The notes: generated by a model not told the origin, from the letters alone. DNA of 64,000 nucleotides from Desulfovibrio sp. Fe33 (GCF_028532725.1 NZ_JAQKGU010000001.1:186001-250000), one strand, 5' to 3'; shown: positions 8,815-18,433, counted from the first letter of the stretch. Numbers and translations: made by a program.

Positions 8815-9807
8815 TTATTTGTCCATGATTTCAAGGTAGTCGGTAACCTTGAGCCTGCCGGAGACGATGTCCGCCCTGGCTTGGTCGACGCGGGCCCGCA
8901 TCTCCGGGGAGATCAGGGTTTCGTTGTATTTGTCGAGCGCGTAATCCACGCCGCCTTCAGCCAGGCCCAGAACCTTCACGCCGGGTTTCCAATCGCCGTT
9001 GCGCGCGTCGCGCATGGTTTGGAGCACGGCCAGGTCCACGCGTTTGACCATGGAGGTCAGCACGCTGCCGGGGTGGATGCAATCCTGGTTGGAGTCCACG
9101 CCGATGGCGAATTTTTTCATGTCGGCGGCGGCCTGGAGCACGCCCATGTTCGACCCGCCCGCTGCGGCGAAAACGACGTCCGCGCCCCGTGCGAACTGGG
9201 CGCGAGCCAGCTCGCCCGCCTTGTCGGGATCGCCCCAGGCGTCGGAGGTGGTTCCGGTCATGTCCTCGAAAATCACGATCTTCCCGTTCACGTAGCGCGC
9301 GCCTTCCGCGTAGCCCAGGGCGAACTTGCGGATGAGCGGCACGTCCATGCCGCCCACAAAGCCGATCTTGCCGGTTCGGGACTTCAGGGCCGCCACCATG
9401 CCTACCAGGAACGCCCCCTGGTGCTCCTTGAAAATCACGGATTGCACATTGGGCCCGTCCACCACCGAGTCGATGATGACGAATTTGGTGTCGGGGAAAT
9501 CCGGGGCGGCTTTTTCCAGCGCCGGGGCGAAGGGAGTGCCCATCACCACTATAAGGTCGCAGCCCTTGGAGGCGAACTTGCGCAGGGCCAGCTCGTACTG
9601 GGATTCGTCGTTAGGTTCGAAGTCCTGATACCGGGTGCCGGTTTCCTTTGAGAATTCCTCGGCTCCCTTGTGCGCGGCCTGGTTGAAGGCGTTGTCGAAC
9701 TTTCCGCCCAGATCGTAGATGACGGCGGGATTCAGGGCGAGCGCGGTGGCCGCGGACAGCGTCAGGGCCAGGACAACCAGGGTGGGCGTGATCAGAGTGC
9801 GGAACAT
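8815..9807 (-). CDS. BMP-family (PnrA-like) nucleoside-binding protein of an ABC importer
   Basis: 330 residues with an N-terminal signal peptide (FRTLITPTLVVLALTLSAATALA). The mature protein has the BMP-family pattern, including GGKFDNAFNQAAHKGAEEF and GVDSNQDCIHPGSVLTSMVKRVD. The family binds nucleosides for ABC import, which fits the downstream cdd-deoCAB genes. No permease or ATPase gene of the importer is in the window. GGAGGGAAGC precedes the ATG at 9807. The first residue of the mature protein has no lipobox Cys, so it is probably a free periplasmic protein. Confidence 0.88.
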   Translation of the reverse strand: MFRTLITPTLVVLALTLSAATALALNPAVIYDLGGKFDNAFNQAAHKGAEEFSKETGTRYQDFEPNDESQYELALRKFASKGCDLIVVMGTPFAPALEKAAPDFPDTKFVIIDSVVDGPNVQSVIFKEHQGAFLVGMVAALKSRTGKIGFVGGMDVPLIRKFALGYAEGARYVNGKIVIFEDMTGTTSDAWGDPDKAGELARAQFARGADVVFAAAGGSNMGVLQAAADMKKFAIGVDSNQDCIHPGSVLTSMVKRVDLAVLQTMRDARNGDWKPGVKVLGLAEGGVDYALDKYNETLISPEMRARVDQARADIVSGRLKVTDYLEIMDK

Positions 9808-9996
9808 GCTTCCCTCCAAACGGTTTCGCGGGAAATTCCCCTTTCCCCGCAACGGCGGCGGCCGCCGGACGGCCCGGCCTCCCGCAATGCAGCGGGACGG
9901 TATGTGACAATACGTCATCAAGGCCGGGACGCCAACCCGAAGATGATTGGCAGGGCGGAAGCGGCCGTCGTTTCGGGCGGCTACGGGCGGGGCTTG

Positions 9997-10035
9997 AAAA
10001 AACAGCGCGTCCCGCAAGAGGATTTTGCGGGACGC
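9997..10035 (-). terminator. Terminator of the exported protein gene at 10058-10846
   Basis: A perfect 11-bp stem (10007-10017 with 10025-10035) is followed on the minus strand by GCTG and TTTTTT at 10002-9997. Confidence 0.9.
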
Positions 10036-10057
10036 GGCGTCGGCATTTCGCGCCAGA

Positions 10058-10846
10058 CTAATTGAAGATGTCGCTGATGGCGTCGCGGATGCTGCTTTTG
10101 ATCTCGTCCTTGGTGGATTCCTTGGCGTCCTGGCCGATTTCCTTGGCGTCGTCGCCGAGGCCCATATCGCCGTTCTGCTGCGGGGGCTGCTGCATCTGGA
10201 CCATATGCGAGTTCTTGGGCAGCTTGTAGTAGGAGGCGTCGAGGCTCTTCTTGGAAATCCTGGCCAGGCGCATCTCGTTGCCGTAGCGGAGGATGCCGCC
10301 GTAGCCCATCTTTTTCGCCTCGTTCAGGGAATCCTGGAAAGACTGGCCCATGGACTGGGTCAGCGCCTCGGACATGGCCATCCACGCCTCGGTGAGCTTC
10401 TTGATGTCGGCGTCAGAGGACATGACCATTTCGTCGCGGCGGAAGATCTTGCCGTTTTCGAAGATCACGGCGTTGTACACCGTGCCTTTGTACCCGGCCA
10501 CGGTCTCGGTCTTGCCGGTCTTTTCATAGCGCACTTCGTAGTCCGGGTCGGAATCGCCGCCGCCGAACATGGAGGTCATGCCGCTGGAGGACATGCTCGA
10601 AGCCATGGCGCCGATATCGTACACCTGGCACTGGCCCTCATCGCAGTTTACGGAATAGACCTTGCCGTCGGTGAGCAGGGTGTAGGTCGTGGGCGAGGTG
10701 TCCATGCGGACGTGCTTGGCGTCCCTGGTGCAGATGGTGACCATGGCCCCGTCGGTATAGGTGTATGTGGCGACGATGTCGGACGCTGCCTGTGCGGCTG
10801 CCGGCATCGCCAGGACAAAACAGAGTAGAAGGGCTATCCTGCGCAT
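10058..10846 (-). CDS. Exported protein, DUF4412-like
   Basis: 262 residues with a signal peptide (RRIALLLCFVLAMPAAAQA). The mature protein begins with a beta-rich domain (VATYTYTDGAMVTICTRD... SVNCDEGQCQVYDIG) that resembles DUF4412-type periplasmic domains. A Met/Ser-rich loop, a helical segment and a charged C-terminal helix (KEIGQDAKESTKDEIKSSIRDAISD) follow. The function is unknown. It is monocistronic, with its own terminator. Confidence 0.75.
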   Translation of the reverse strand: MRRIALLLCFVLAMPAAAQAASDIVATYTYTDGAMVTICTRDAKHVRMDTSPTTYTLLTDGKVYSVNCDEGQCQVYDIGAMASSMSSSGMTSMFGGGDSDPDYEVRYEKTGKTETVAGYKGTVYNAVIFENGKIFRRDEMVMSSDADIKKLTEAWMAMSEALTQSMGQSFQDSLNEAKKMGYGGILRYGNEMRLARISKKSLDASYYKLPKNSHMVQMQQPPQQNGDMGLGDDAKEIGQDAKESTKDEIKSSIRDAISDIFN

Positions 10847-11273
10847 CTTTTTTTCTCTCCTCGCTGTGTTTTCGGAACGGTTCCCGAGCTTTTCCCTCTA
10901 AAATCAGAATACGGCTCCTGATAGCATAATATTGTTTGCATTGGGTAGTCGGCTCACAGCTTTTTTGCCCCGCAATTTCTGCGGGGGGGGGCCAAGGGAA
11001 GCCTGTCCCTCCTCGAGTGTCTCCGTAAAGAAGTGAAGACGCTCGACGGAAGTTCCGTCAAACGTCTTCAAGGGTGATTGGGTCGTTTCTGATTCAGTTG
11101 CCGCCGCTTCGGCTGCCTGCGACGGCCTTAATAAATCGGGCAAGGGGAATTCTGCTCGAAGGGACTAGAACCATTGCGCTTAAACCGGCTATTCGGGTGC
11201 GCGTTTCGGGGCTACCCCCTTTAGGAGACCAGCGACTTCAATTGCAGTTGGTCGCAACCCGTCTGCAACCCGG
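10847..11273. other. Intergenic stretch with two inverted repeats; edge of the variable region
   Basis: No convincing gene is seen. The stretch holds a CCCCGCA/TGCGGGG hairpin near 10970-10988. A nested inverted repeat lies near 11033-11071, outer TGAAGACG/CGTCTTCA and inner GACGGAA/TTCCGTC. A short minus-strand frame (10904-11143) lacks a ribosome site and a recognisable domain. Base composition falls from here to about 14.2 kb. Confidence 0.5.
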
Positions 11274-12797
11274 TCAATAGTCGACCAAATAGAGTCCCTT
11301 GTCTGCCAAGTCGCCTTTGAAGCCGTTTCGTTCGACCAACAAGAACGTTTTTCCCTTCCTGGCAACCATGGGGAAATCATCCAAATCAATATTGGGGTCG
11401 GTGGGCCAATGCGTATTCCCGAAATGCCGGGCGTCGGTGTAGAAGGCGCGGAATTTCACGATAAGCTTGTTCCTCCGATAAGCCCGTTTGTCGCTATCCC
11501 TCGGCAGCAGGATCAGCACCGGAACGCCGTTTTGTCTGGCCTCGCGAACTTCTTTCATCGCGCGTGCAGTCTTTGCGTAGCCGCTGTCCATGTGAAGGTG
11601 TTTGCCTGCGTAGGCAACAATGGGAATGGCAAGGAGCAAAAAGAGCAGCATCCGTATTTTCCGATCATCCAGGCTGAACGGGAGCTTCAATGTTGCCGTC
11701 AATTGTCTGAAGCGAGGGGCCGACAAGAACAATATGATGGTGATCAGCGCCAATTCGAATATGGCACTTAGGTATCGGGGGAGAATTTGTTCAGGCCGGT
11801 GAAAGGGGAAAACGGAGGTGATGGCGTAGGCGTGTCCAATGAATCCGAACAGGAATGGTATGGCCGTTATATAGACGCTTCGCCACTTCCGGACTAGTGC
11901 CAGGACGGCCACGCTGAAGGCCGTATAATAAAGCGCTGCCGAACAATTGGATGAGTATTTGAAGTATACGAAAAAGTTGGCCAGGTATTGGAGTAGGGTA
12001 TTGGATTGTGATTGCCAGGATCGGGGGGCGATTTGGGCGGCTCGAATCGGGTGGTGCGATAATTGGACAAGCTCCAGCCTGCCGAACGACGAGCCCGCCA
12101 GAGCGTTGAACAGCATGGTCTCCATGGCGAAACATGCCAGGAAGATGCCGAGAAAAAACAGGATATTGACAAGCCGCGATTGTTTGTCCTTCGAAAACAT
12201 GTAGATAAGGACAAGAAATGAAGGAAGGTAGTAGACGATTGTAATTTTGGCTCCGTAGGCAAGGAAAAGGAACAGGGCGCTGGCCAAGAGGTTCAACCCG
12301 TGCCTGTTGTCCCGCCATCGAACCAGAAAATAGAGGGCTCCCAATAGAAAAAGTAAAGCCGTTCCCATGGGCAGAAGCTGTGTCCCCTGTCGCAGCATGG
12401 GGCCGGAAAGAATGACAAGAATGCCTGTAGCCAAGCCAACGCGCCACGTGCGTAATCTCTCCACCAGCAGAAAGCTAAAAATGGCCGAAAGGGTGGAGGC
12501 AATGAAAGGCCAGATATAGTAGCCGGTCGGTTCTGTCCCACAGCACTTTGCAACGAGGGACAAAGGAATGTTTATCGCCCATCGGCATGTGTGGTGATTG
12601 AGTCCAAGAGGAATGTCGCCGAAGAGGATAAATTGCTTGATCAGCGACCACTTGTAGATGGCGTCGCCACCAGTTTCGACAGTGTCAGACGCAAAGTAAC
12701 GGAAGAGGAAGGAAAAAACGGCGAGAAACAGTAGGCAGCCATAAAGAAGAAAAGGGCGGTTTTTATTGTTGATTTCAGTGATTGTCGAGTCTTGCAT
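11274..12797 (-). CDS. Multi-pass membrane glycosyltransferase-like protein (GT-C fold suspected)
   Basis: 507 residues with about ten to twelve hydrophobic segments and a hydrophilic C-terminal domain from about residue 415. The layout (loop with an early acidic residue, ETGGDAIYKW near residue 42, then many transmembrane helices) resembles GT-C enzymes that use polyprenyl-linked sugars. No family motif is strong enough to name a substrate. The DNA is more AT-rich than the flanking backbone, and the neighbour is also a glycosyltransferase, suggesting an acquired surface-glycan module. Confidence 0.65.
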   Translation of the reverse strand: MQDSTITEINNKNRPFLLYGCLLFLAVFSFLFRYFASDTVETGGDAIYKWSLIKQFILFGDIPLGLNHHTCRWAINIPLSLVAKCCGTEPTGYYIWPFIASTLSAIFSFLLVERLRTWRVGLATGILVILSGPMLRQGTQLLPMGTALLFLLGALYFLVRWRDNRHGLNLLASALFLFLAYGAKITIVYYLPSFLVLIYMFSKDKQSRLVNILFFLGIFLACFAMETMLFNALAGSSFGRLELVQLSHHPIRAAQIAPRSWQSQSNTLLQYLANFFVYFKYSSNCSAALYYTAFSVAVLALVRKWRSVYITAIPFLFGFIGHAYAITSVFPFHRPEQILPRYLSAIFELALITIILFLSAPRFRQLTATLKLPFSLDDRKIRMLLFLLLAIPIVAYAGKHLHMDSGYAKTARAMKEVREARQNGVPVLILLPRDSDKRAYRRNKLIVKFRAFYTDARHFGNTHWPTDPNIDLDDFPMVARKGKTFLLVERNGFKGDLADKGLYLVDY

Positions 12798-12981
12798 TGG
12801 TACCTTTCAGTTTTCCTCATTCGTCAACAGATGGAGAAGAATGGGAGGGGGCATTCCCATTCTGTGGCATTATTCGAAACAAAATGAACTATAAAGAAAG
12901 CCGACACTAGCCTCAAAAAGGATTGTTTATGTCTGCACGCGGATATGATCGAAATGTATTGTATATCAAACAGACCCTACC

Positions 12982-13962
12982 TTACTTGTTGATAATGTAG
13001 ATCCCGAATAGCCGTATTATTTTTTGATCCTTCCGCCACCGGATTCGGATTAACCAACGCCGAATGGATTTGAAAGAAAAAAACGTATGTGATTTGCCGG
13101 AGTCCTTTTTGTAAAATCTTTCAACTTCGGAAGTTTTTTTCTTTCCATTAATGGACCATCTGACAGCGCCATTTTTTTTGAAGTAAGAGATTATTAATTT
13201 GTCAAATCCTGTTTTGATCGCCATCTTGCTGACAAATTCATCTTTATTTATATTCTCTCTATACTTGTCATATGTTTTGTTGGCGTTGTGCTGCGTGTGT
13301 TTTGCGAAGAGATCTCGACAAACTGCCATCTTTAAATTGTGTTTGAACGCTTGGTAAAAGAATAGGTAGTGTTCTTGGGTTTTCATTTCAGAATCCCAAC
13401 CAAACGTTTTAACCGAATCTGTTTTGGCGATGAAAAAGTTCATCATGCAGTCAGTGTAAGCAAAATTGGGAATGTAAAATTCATTTACATCCATCATGAG
13501 CGTGTCATCTGCCTCCATGAATTTGGCGATGAAGGCTCTTTCGGAATACTTGCCTGTTTCAAGTTTGTATTCATCCTCCAGCCATCCGCCTAAAATGTCG
13601 AGGTCGTCTTTTTCCAGGATGTTAATTGCACTGTCAATGTCACAGCGATTATCAAGTATGAAGTCGTCATCGCAGTAAAGGAAATATGGGGTCTTGACTT
13701 CTTTCAAGAGCCTGTTCCTTCCATCCCCGCTTCCTATATTGAATTCGTAGGTTTGGTAATTGGTGTTTATGTCCGGAAAGTTATGAACGACCGATGCGTT
13801 TTTCCTTATAGTCTCATCATCGCTATCGTCGCCAATCAAGACTTCTGCAAATCTGATTGAATGCTGTTTTTGATAGTCGGATGTGGATTGTAAGAATCTT
13901 TCCAACATGTCGGGGCGGAAAAATGTTTTGACTATGATTGATAGATTGTTAAAATTATTCAT
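12982..13962 (-). CDS. Family 2-type glycosyltransferase
   Basis: 326 residues. The N-terminal GT-A fold starts at NLSIIVKTFFRPDMLERFL. The nucleotide-sugar/metal motif is YFLYCDDDFIL near residues 94-104, and a W-x-D-type acceptor region follows (FGWDSEMKTQEHYLFFYQAF). It transfers a sugar from a nucleotide donor, and the acceptor is unknown. It is strikingly AT-rich compared with the backbone, which suggests recent transfer. AAAGA precedes the ATG. Confidence 0.8.
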   Translation of the reverse strand: MNNFNNLSIIVKTFFRPDMLERFLQSTSDYQKQHSIRFAEVLIGDDSDDETIRKNASVVHNFPDINTNYQTYEFNIGSGDGRNRLLKEVKTPYFLYCDDDFILDNRCDIDSAINILEKDDLDILGGWLEDEYKLETGKYSERAFIAKFMEADDTLMMDVNEFYIPNFAYTDCMMNFFIAKTDSVKTFGWDSEMKTQEHYLFFYQAFKHNLKMAVCRDLFAKHTQHNANKTYDKYRENINKDEFVSKMAIKTGFDKLIISYFKKNGAVRWSINGKKKTSEVERFYKKDSGKSHTFFSFKSIRRWLIRIRWRKDQKIIRLFGIYIINK

Positions 13963-14286
13963 TTTTCTTTAATAGGCTCGCTGTTGTCCGAAGGCCGCGC
14001 TCTTTCCTCGAGTCCGTCTGCGTCGGAGCAGGCTGCGTTAGTGCGAATAAATAATAACTATTGTTTATTTGTATTGTTGTGTTGAGGTGCGCAAAGACGT
14101 TATTCCTCGTTTTGCTGAATGGCAAGGTGTTGTATTAAATAAGTTCACATAGTTATTGTTGATCCAGGGCTATGCCGCCAGGTGGTTTTGAACTTACAAC
14201 AGCGAACGGTTACATTCCGCTCTTGGGGGATATCCACCAAGAGCAGGGCTGGATGTGGCGGCATATGCTTTTCTTTCAGCCCTCCC
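13963..14286. other. Intergenic stretch with a long nested inverted repeat
   Basis: No gene is supported. An AT-rich part (14040-14160) is followed by a structured element. It has outer arms ATGCCGCCA (14172-14180) and TGGCGGCAT (14256-14264), and inner arms GCTCTTGG (14219-14226) and CCAAGAGC (14237-14244). It abuts the truncated end of the DUF3150 gene, so it may mark a rearrangement junction. Confidence 0.55.
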
Positions 14287-15044
14287 CTAGAAATGGGGGG
14301 GTACCCCCTCAGTGTGACCAAGCTTCGGCATCCTGTTGAACGCCGTATCCAGCCGGTCCACGACGGACATCTCGCGGGGCTCCACAAAGCTCAGCCCAGC
14401 CAGCTTGCTATGGATGGAACGCAGGGGAGAGAGTGCTTTGTGGGTGACCTTGTCCTTGCCCTCGAAGCAACGCTTCCACGTGTCGGCAGCGGCCTTGGCG
14501 ACCTCATCGAAAAGCGTGTCGCCGAGTTCACTTACTTCGTTCTGCAAGCCATGCCCGACGACGTTATCCGTGGGCGGGACGAGCTTGAAGAATTGCCACC
14601 GGAAATCCAACCGACTGCGAACGTAATCCGCACTGACCTGGGAACTCCCGATAAGGCTTTTCCCGCCGGGATGTTGAGATATCCAGCCACGCACAGCCTC
14701 GTCGTGGCGGCTGAGGGATTGCTCCTTTGCGGCCAGAAAGTCGTCGCGGATGGCGTTCAACTCGATAACTATGTCGTCGGCCATATCTTCAGGGATGCCC
14801 CAGCCGCCGAGAAAGCGGACGCCGGTCCGGTCCAGGAGGTTAACGGCGCGAGCCTTGAGGGTGCCGAAGATGCGCAGTTCCTTGGGATCGCAAATCTTCT
14901 TGCTGCCAAGCGAAGCAAGCTCCTCCGGCGGCAGTTTCGCACACTGAAGTCGGCGGGCGTCAGCTTCTTGCGGGCAGTCCAGATGCTTACGTTCAGATTC
15001 AGGGCCATGAGGTTGTCGAAGACGGTGATATTGGTATCCTTCAT
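14287..15044 (-). pseudogene. DUF3150-type gene, frameshifted and truncated
   Basis: The natural start is ATG at 15044, with GGAGAAAGC ahead and an ATGA overlap with the ATPase gene. It reads KDTNITVFDNLMALNLNVSI and then TARKKLTPADF. The conserved continuation (LPPEELASLGSKKICDP, then GVRFLGGWGIPED) is in the -1 frame, so a single-base change lies near 14935-14950. The frame ends at 14287 in GHTEGVPPHF, after RLDTAFNRMPK. I expect the family to continue beyond this point, so the 3' end also looks lost. DUF3150 proteins are of unknown function and, as I recall, are encoded beside CobS/MoxR-like ATPases, as here. Confidence 0.7.
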
Positions 15045-16030
15045 GATGCTTTCTCCTTTTGATGGGGGAATATGCGTTGTGCGAGTTCGTGCAGCACGGT
15101 CCGGATCTCAGGTGAGGCACGATATCCAAGCGCACGATCAAGCGCGTAGGTGACGGGCTGGATGCCCTGCCTTGCAAGGGGTTGGAATCGGACAGTCAAA
15201 TCTGCCCAACGAATCAGAGTACGAGTGGAGAACGTCACTTCAATGGTGTCGCGAAAGCTTCCGTCCGCTTCACCCATGAAGAGCTTGCGCACCTCGTTGG
15301 CGAACTCGACCATCTTGGTGCGCACTTCCGAGGGAAGCCCCCGAACTTTGTGGAACAGCAGTTCCCGTTCCGCCTTGGGGCTTGGATAGCCAATCTCGCA
15401 CAGCCAGAAGCGATCCATGAACGCCAGGTTCTGCCGAAGCGTCCCTTGATAGAGACCGGTCTCGTCCGTACCGCCATTCGTATTGGCGGTAGCGGTGAAC
15501 CGGAACAGAGGATAAGGCTTGATGATCTCACCGCCATTTTCAGGAATGCACAGCGGGTCGCCGTCGAGGATGCCATTCAGGCCAGCGGCGGTTGCCGGAT
15601 CAAGCAGATCGATCTCGTTCAGCAGAAAGAGCCCGCCAAATCTCATGGCGAGTGCAAACGGTCCGTGCTGGAAGGACATATTCGAGTCCTCCACGGTCAG
15701 ATGTCCGACCAGGTCTGGGAACTCCAGCCGTCCATGGCCGGTGATGTCGAACACTGGATAATTTAGCTTGGCCGCAAGTTGCTTGATAAGGCTGGTCTTG
15801 CCACTCCCTGCAGGGCCAAACACGTAGAGCGGATCGGATGAATCCATGAACCACACTACGGCATTCCGGCTGGAGTCATGGAACAGGTATTCCGGGTTGA
15901 TGCCAGGGGTGAACGAAGACGAGGACGCAAAGCCGCGCACAGTACGTTTGGATTTCTTGCCACTGAAGACTTCGCCAGCATCATGGTCAGCAGGTTGCAG
16001 AGTTTGTAATTCTTTCAAAATATCATTCAT
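15041..16030 (-). CDS. MoxR/CobS-like AAA+ ATPase
   Basis: 329 residues. Walker A is YVFGPAGSGKTSLIKQL near residues 68-84. Walker B is FGGLFLLNEIDLLDPAT near 130-146, with the GLNGILDG insert and sensor segment FRFTATANTNGGTDETG. The pattern matches MoxR/NirQ/CobS-type ATPases that remodel or load partners, usually with a von Willebrand A protein. No such partner is present here. GGAGG precedes ATG at 16030. It overlaps the DUF3150 gene by 4 bp, so the two were made together. Confidence 0.85.
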   Translation of the reverse strand: MNDILKELQTLQPADHDAGEVFSGKKSKRTVRGFASSSSFTPGINPEYLFHDSSRNAVVWFMDSSDPLYVFGPAGSGKTSLIKQLAAKLNYPVFDITGHGRLEFPDLVGHLTVEDSNMSFQHGPFALAMRFGGLFLLNEIDLLDPATAAGLNGILDGDPLCIPENGGEIIKPYPLFRFTATANTNGGTDETGLYQGTLRQNLAFMDRFWLCEIGYPSPKAERELLFHKVRGLPSEVRTKMVEFANEVRKLFMGEADGSFRDTIEVTFSTRTLIRWADLTVRFQPLARQGIQPVTYALDRALGYRASPEIRTVLHELAQRIFPHQKEKAS

Positions 16031-16051
16031 TGTTTTCCTCCTTAGAATGAG

Positions 16052-16085
16052 AAAACCCCGGCCCTGCATGCGCAGAACCGGGGTT
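16052..16085 (-). terminator. Hairpin with T-tract between the ankyrin gene and the ATPase gene
   Basis: Stem AACCCCGG/CCGGGGTT (16054-16061 with 16078-16085), with an inner CTGC/GCAG pairing, is followed on the minus strand by TTTTCTC. It lies 21 bases before the ATPase start and about 14 bases before its GGAGG. It can act as the ankyrin gene's terminator or as an attenuator. A similarly placed hairpin precedes the ERF gene. Confidence 0.6.
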
Positions 16086-16118
16086 GGACCAACTGAACTA
16101 TTTATGCCAACTGGCATG

Positions 16119-18419
16119 TTAATGATATGTGTAGCCGCCCGCCTCCTTAAGCTTTGCCGCTTGGTTCAAAAGGGTTTGCATTGGCAACGAACTACAGGCG
16201 TCTGTCAAAGTAAGCCCCATATCAAGTGGGCAATTTGTTTTTGCTCCATGCGCGAGCAAGAGTTGAACAAGTTCGATATCGTTGAGCAAAACAGCCTGAA
16301 AAAGTGGTGTCATTCCGTCACGGTGCACATCGTTCACGTCAACTCCCTCAGCAAGGAGGATCTTGACGTTTTCAATCGCTCCAGCTGATGTCCCATAGCC
16401 GTCTCTACAGCATCCTGGCCATGGGCGATCTGCGGTGTTGGAAGCGCAATTCAGTACCGCATAAAGCAGCGGTGACAGCTCTCCATATTCAGTCGGAATC
16501 CGTTGGTTCATGTCAACGCCTCGCTTGATCAACAGCTTCAGCAAAATGGGATTACGATGAACCAAGACCATATGAAGAGCGGTATGTTTGAGTTGACCCT
16601 TATCCGTAATCAGCGCCTCAGGGAGCAAGCCTTTCGGGATGTGACGCATGGGTGTCATCAATGTCTCGGCTGAGATGGGGTTGTCGTCACGGCTCAGAAT
16701 GGCTTCAGCAACTTTATATCTGTTGCCCCAGGCTTCCTGTGCCATGGTCTCATAAAATGCATTGCTTTCCAGTACAGTGCGAAAATTGAGATTGATTCCT
16801 TTCGTGATGTATTGAATGGCCCGATCACAGTCATGGTCCTTGATGGCTGAACATAGTTTGTTGTTGTCTGTCGTGTAGGCTTTTATGATGGCATCAAGCT
16901 GCCCTTTGTATTTTGCTTTGCTATCTGTTTGCGCCTCAGGAGAAGCGACAATTTCTGGAATCCAATCGCCGAACAATCCCTCGAAACGGCGTCGTCCGAT
17001 TTCAAGAACTCGTCGTCGATACTCATTGTCGTCGAGATCATGTTTGGAGAATTCATCCTGTCTGACGGAAACATCCCAGAGTGCGGCACATTGGTCATGC
17101 CATTGGGACCAAGATTGCATTTTCTTGATATGTAGCCAGTACTTGTGACGGGACTTTCCGGAGCTTTGTTTGAGCGAAAGCAGATAGCATGCCGTGGAAT
17201 GTGTCATCTCAAGTATAAGGGGCATGAGTTTTCCAGCCCGATAGCGGGCATTGCAAAATGCTTCCCAGAGAAGGTCGTACCCGCCTTCCACGTCATTGCT
17301 TTCGATGGCTTTGAGGCCGTCCGTAAAAGGAAGGCTGAACGAGTGAAAGCCGCCTTTGTCTGGCGCGGTTCTTAGATCATGAAGCCTGGATGTGGATGGC
17401 GTGCCTTTACGTCCATAAGGAGGAAGTACTTTCAGGCATTCGACAAACTGTTTCTTCTCTTCTTCATAAGGTGCGAACCAAAAACGTTCTTCATGTAGCT
17501 CAGCGATTATTTTTAAAGGTGGCTGTCGTTCTTCCACTTGCTCAATGATGATCCGCTTAGCAATTTTAGTACGGTTATAGAATGAAGCCTCGGCATGAAC
17601 AGGCATGTCGATGAATGTCCGTATGCATTGAGTGAAAGAGCTTCTCACAAGCTCAAGATATGCCGTTTCAAAAGAGTCCCATAGCTCGTTGGCCTGCTTT
17701 TCGTATTCACGTGAGAGAAAGCGGCGAGCGTTGTCCACAGTACTGGCTATGATAAGTCCAGTCCTCAGGGAGCAGCGGAGTTCTTGCGTAACTTTCCCAG
17801 AGAGGTACTGGGCTTCGGCCATGGCAAGAATCGTCGCCATTGATGGAGAAGAAGATCCCATTTCCCATTTGGCAATAGTCTGTGCTTCTTTAATTATATT
17901 GTCGTTGGAGAGCCAGAAGGTCTCCTTATCCATTTGGGCTCGGCGGCACCACCAGTTCAGGAAGCGGCCAACTGCTGATTTCCCCTTGCGAGGCAGAAAC
18001 CATGTTGGGGTACGTGGGAGAGGTGTTTCTACAGGACCGCCGCAGATGCAACTGGTGAACGCAATTCTGAAAGCGGTATGTGCGAGGATTTTCGAAAGAT
18101 ATTCTCTGAAAAGCGATTCCCATGCCTGCTTCGAATCAACCCAATTGGTGCTGGGAAAAGCCATACGCCGACACCAGTTCGCTTCGTGCAGAAGTTCTAC
18201 GCAGACAATACTGAGGATGATTGATCGAATATCCTTGTGGCCGAAAAGCTGAGCCATCAGAATTTCGAACTCATCATGTCCCACTATGGCCTCGTCTCTA
18301 AGAAAACGTTCGAGTTGCTTTCTCTGAGAGCCTCCGAGGAAGTGCTGTAAATCAGAAGCCTTAAAAAACGTTTTGATGGCTGACGCGACAGGGGAGTAGT
18401 ATGTTCGTTCTTGTGTCAT
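16119..18419 (-). CDS. Large protein with C-terminal ankyrin repeats, unknown function
   Basis: 766 residues. The first about 560 residues are helical, with several Cys and Trp residues (SCICGGP, LNWWCRRAQMD), and I recognise no family in them. The C-terminal part from about residue 600 carries ankyrin repeats: KHTALHMVLVHRNPILLKLLIKRGVDMN, a longer inserted repeat, and MTPLFQAVLLNDIELVQLLLAHGAKTN. No Shine-Dalgarno is seen at the ATG. Instead a hairpin (18434-18459) lies 15 bases upstream. It is probably a protein-interaction component of the ERF-ATPase cluster. Confidence 0.75.
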   Translation of the reverse strand: MTQERTYYSPVASAIKTFFKASDLQHFLGGSQRKQLERFLRDEAIVGHDEFEILMAQLFGHKDIRSIILSIVCVELLHEANWCRRMAFPSTNWVDSKQAWESLFREYLSKILAHTAFRIAFTSCICGGPVETPLPRTPTWFLPRKGKSAVGRFLNWWCRRAQMDKETFWLSNDNIIKEAQTIAKWEMGSSSPSMATILAMAEAQYLSGKVTQELRCSLRTGLIIASTVDNARRFLSREYEKQANELWDSFETAYLELVRSSFTQCIRTFIDMPVHAEASFYNRTKIAKRIIIEQVEERQPPLKIIAELHEERFWFAPYEEEKKQFVECLKVLPPYGRKGTPSTSRLHDLRTAPDKGGFHSFSLPFTDGLKAIESNDVEGGYDLLWEAFCNARYRAGKLMPLILEMTHSTACYLLSLKQSSGKSRHKYWLHIKKMQSWSQWHDQCAALWDVSVRQDEFSKHDLDDNEYRRRVLEIGRRRFEGLFGDWIPEIVASPEAQTDSKAKYKGQLDAIIKAYTTDNNKLCSAIKDHDCDRAIQYITKGINLNFRTVLESNAFYETMAQEAWGNRYKVAEAILSRDDNPISAETLMTPMRHIPKGLLPEALITDKGQLKHTALHMVLVHRNPILLKLLIKRGVDMNQRIPTEYGELSPLLYAVLNCASNTADRPWPGCCRDGYGTSAGAIENVKILLAEGVDVNDVHRDGMTPLFQAVLLNDIELVQLLLAHGAKTNCPLDMGLTLTDACSSLPMQTLLNQAAKLKEAGGYTYH

Positions 18420-18433
18420 GGTATTCGGGTTGA

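Noticed and set aside
10904-11143. 79-codon minus-strand frame in the intergenic stretch
   Set aside because: No ribosome site or domain, and it runs through two hairpins; better read as non-coding or repeat sequence.
14145-14387. 80-codon minus-strand frame beyond the DUF3150 end
   Set aside because: It overlaps the DUF3150 gene in another frame and passes through the nested inverted repeat; no ribosome site.
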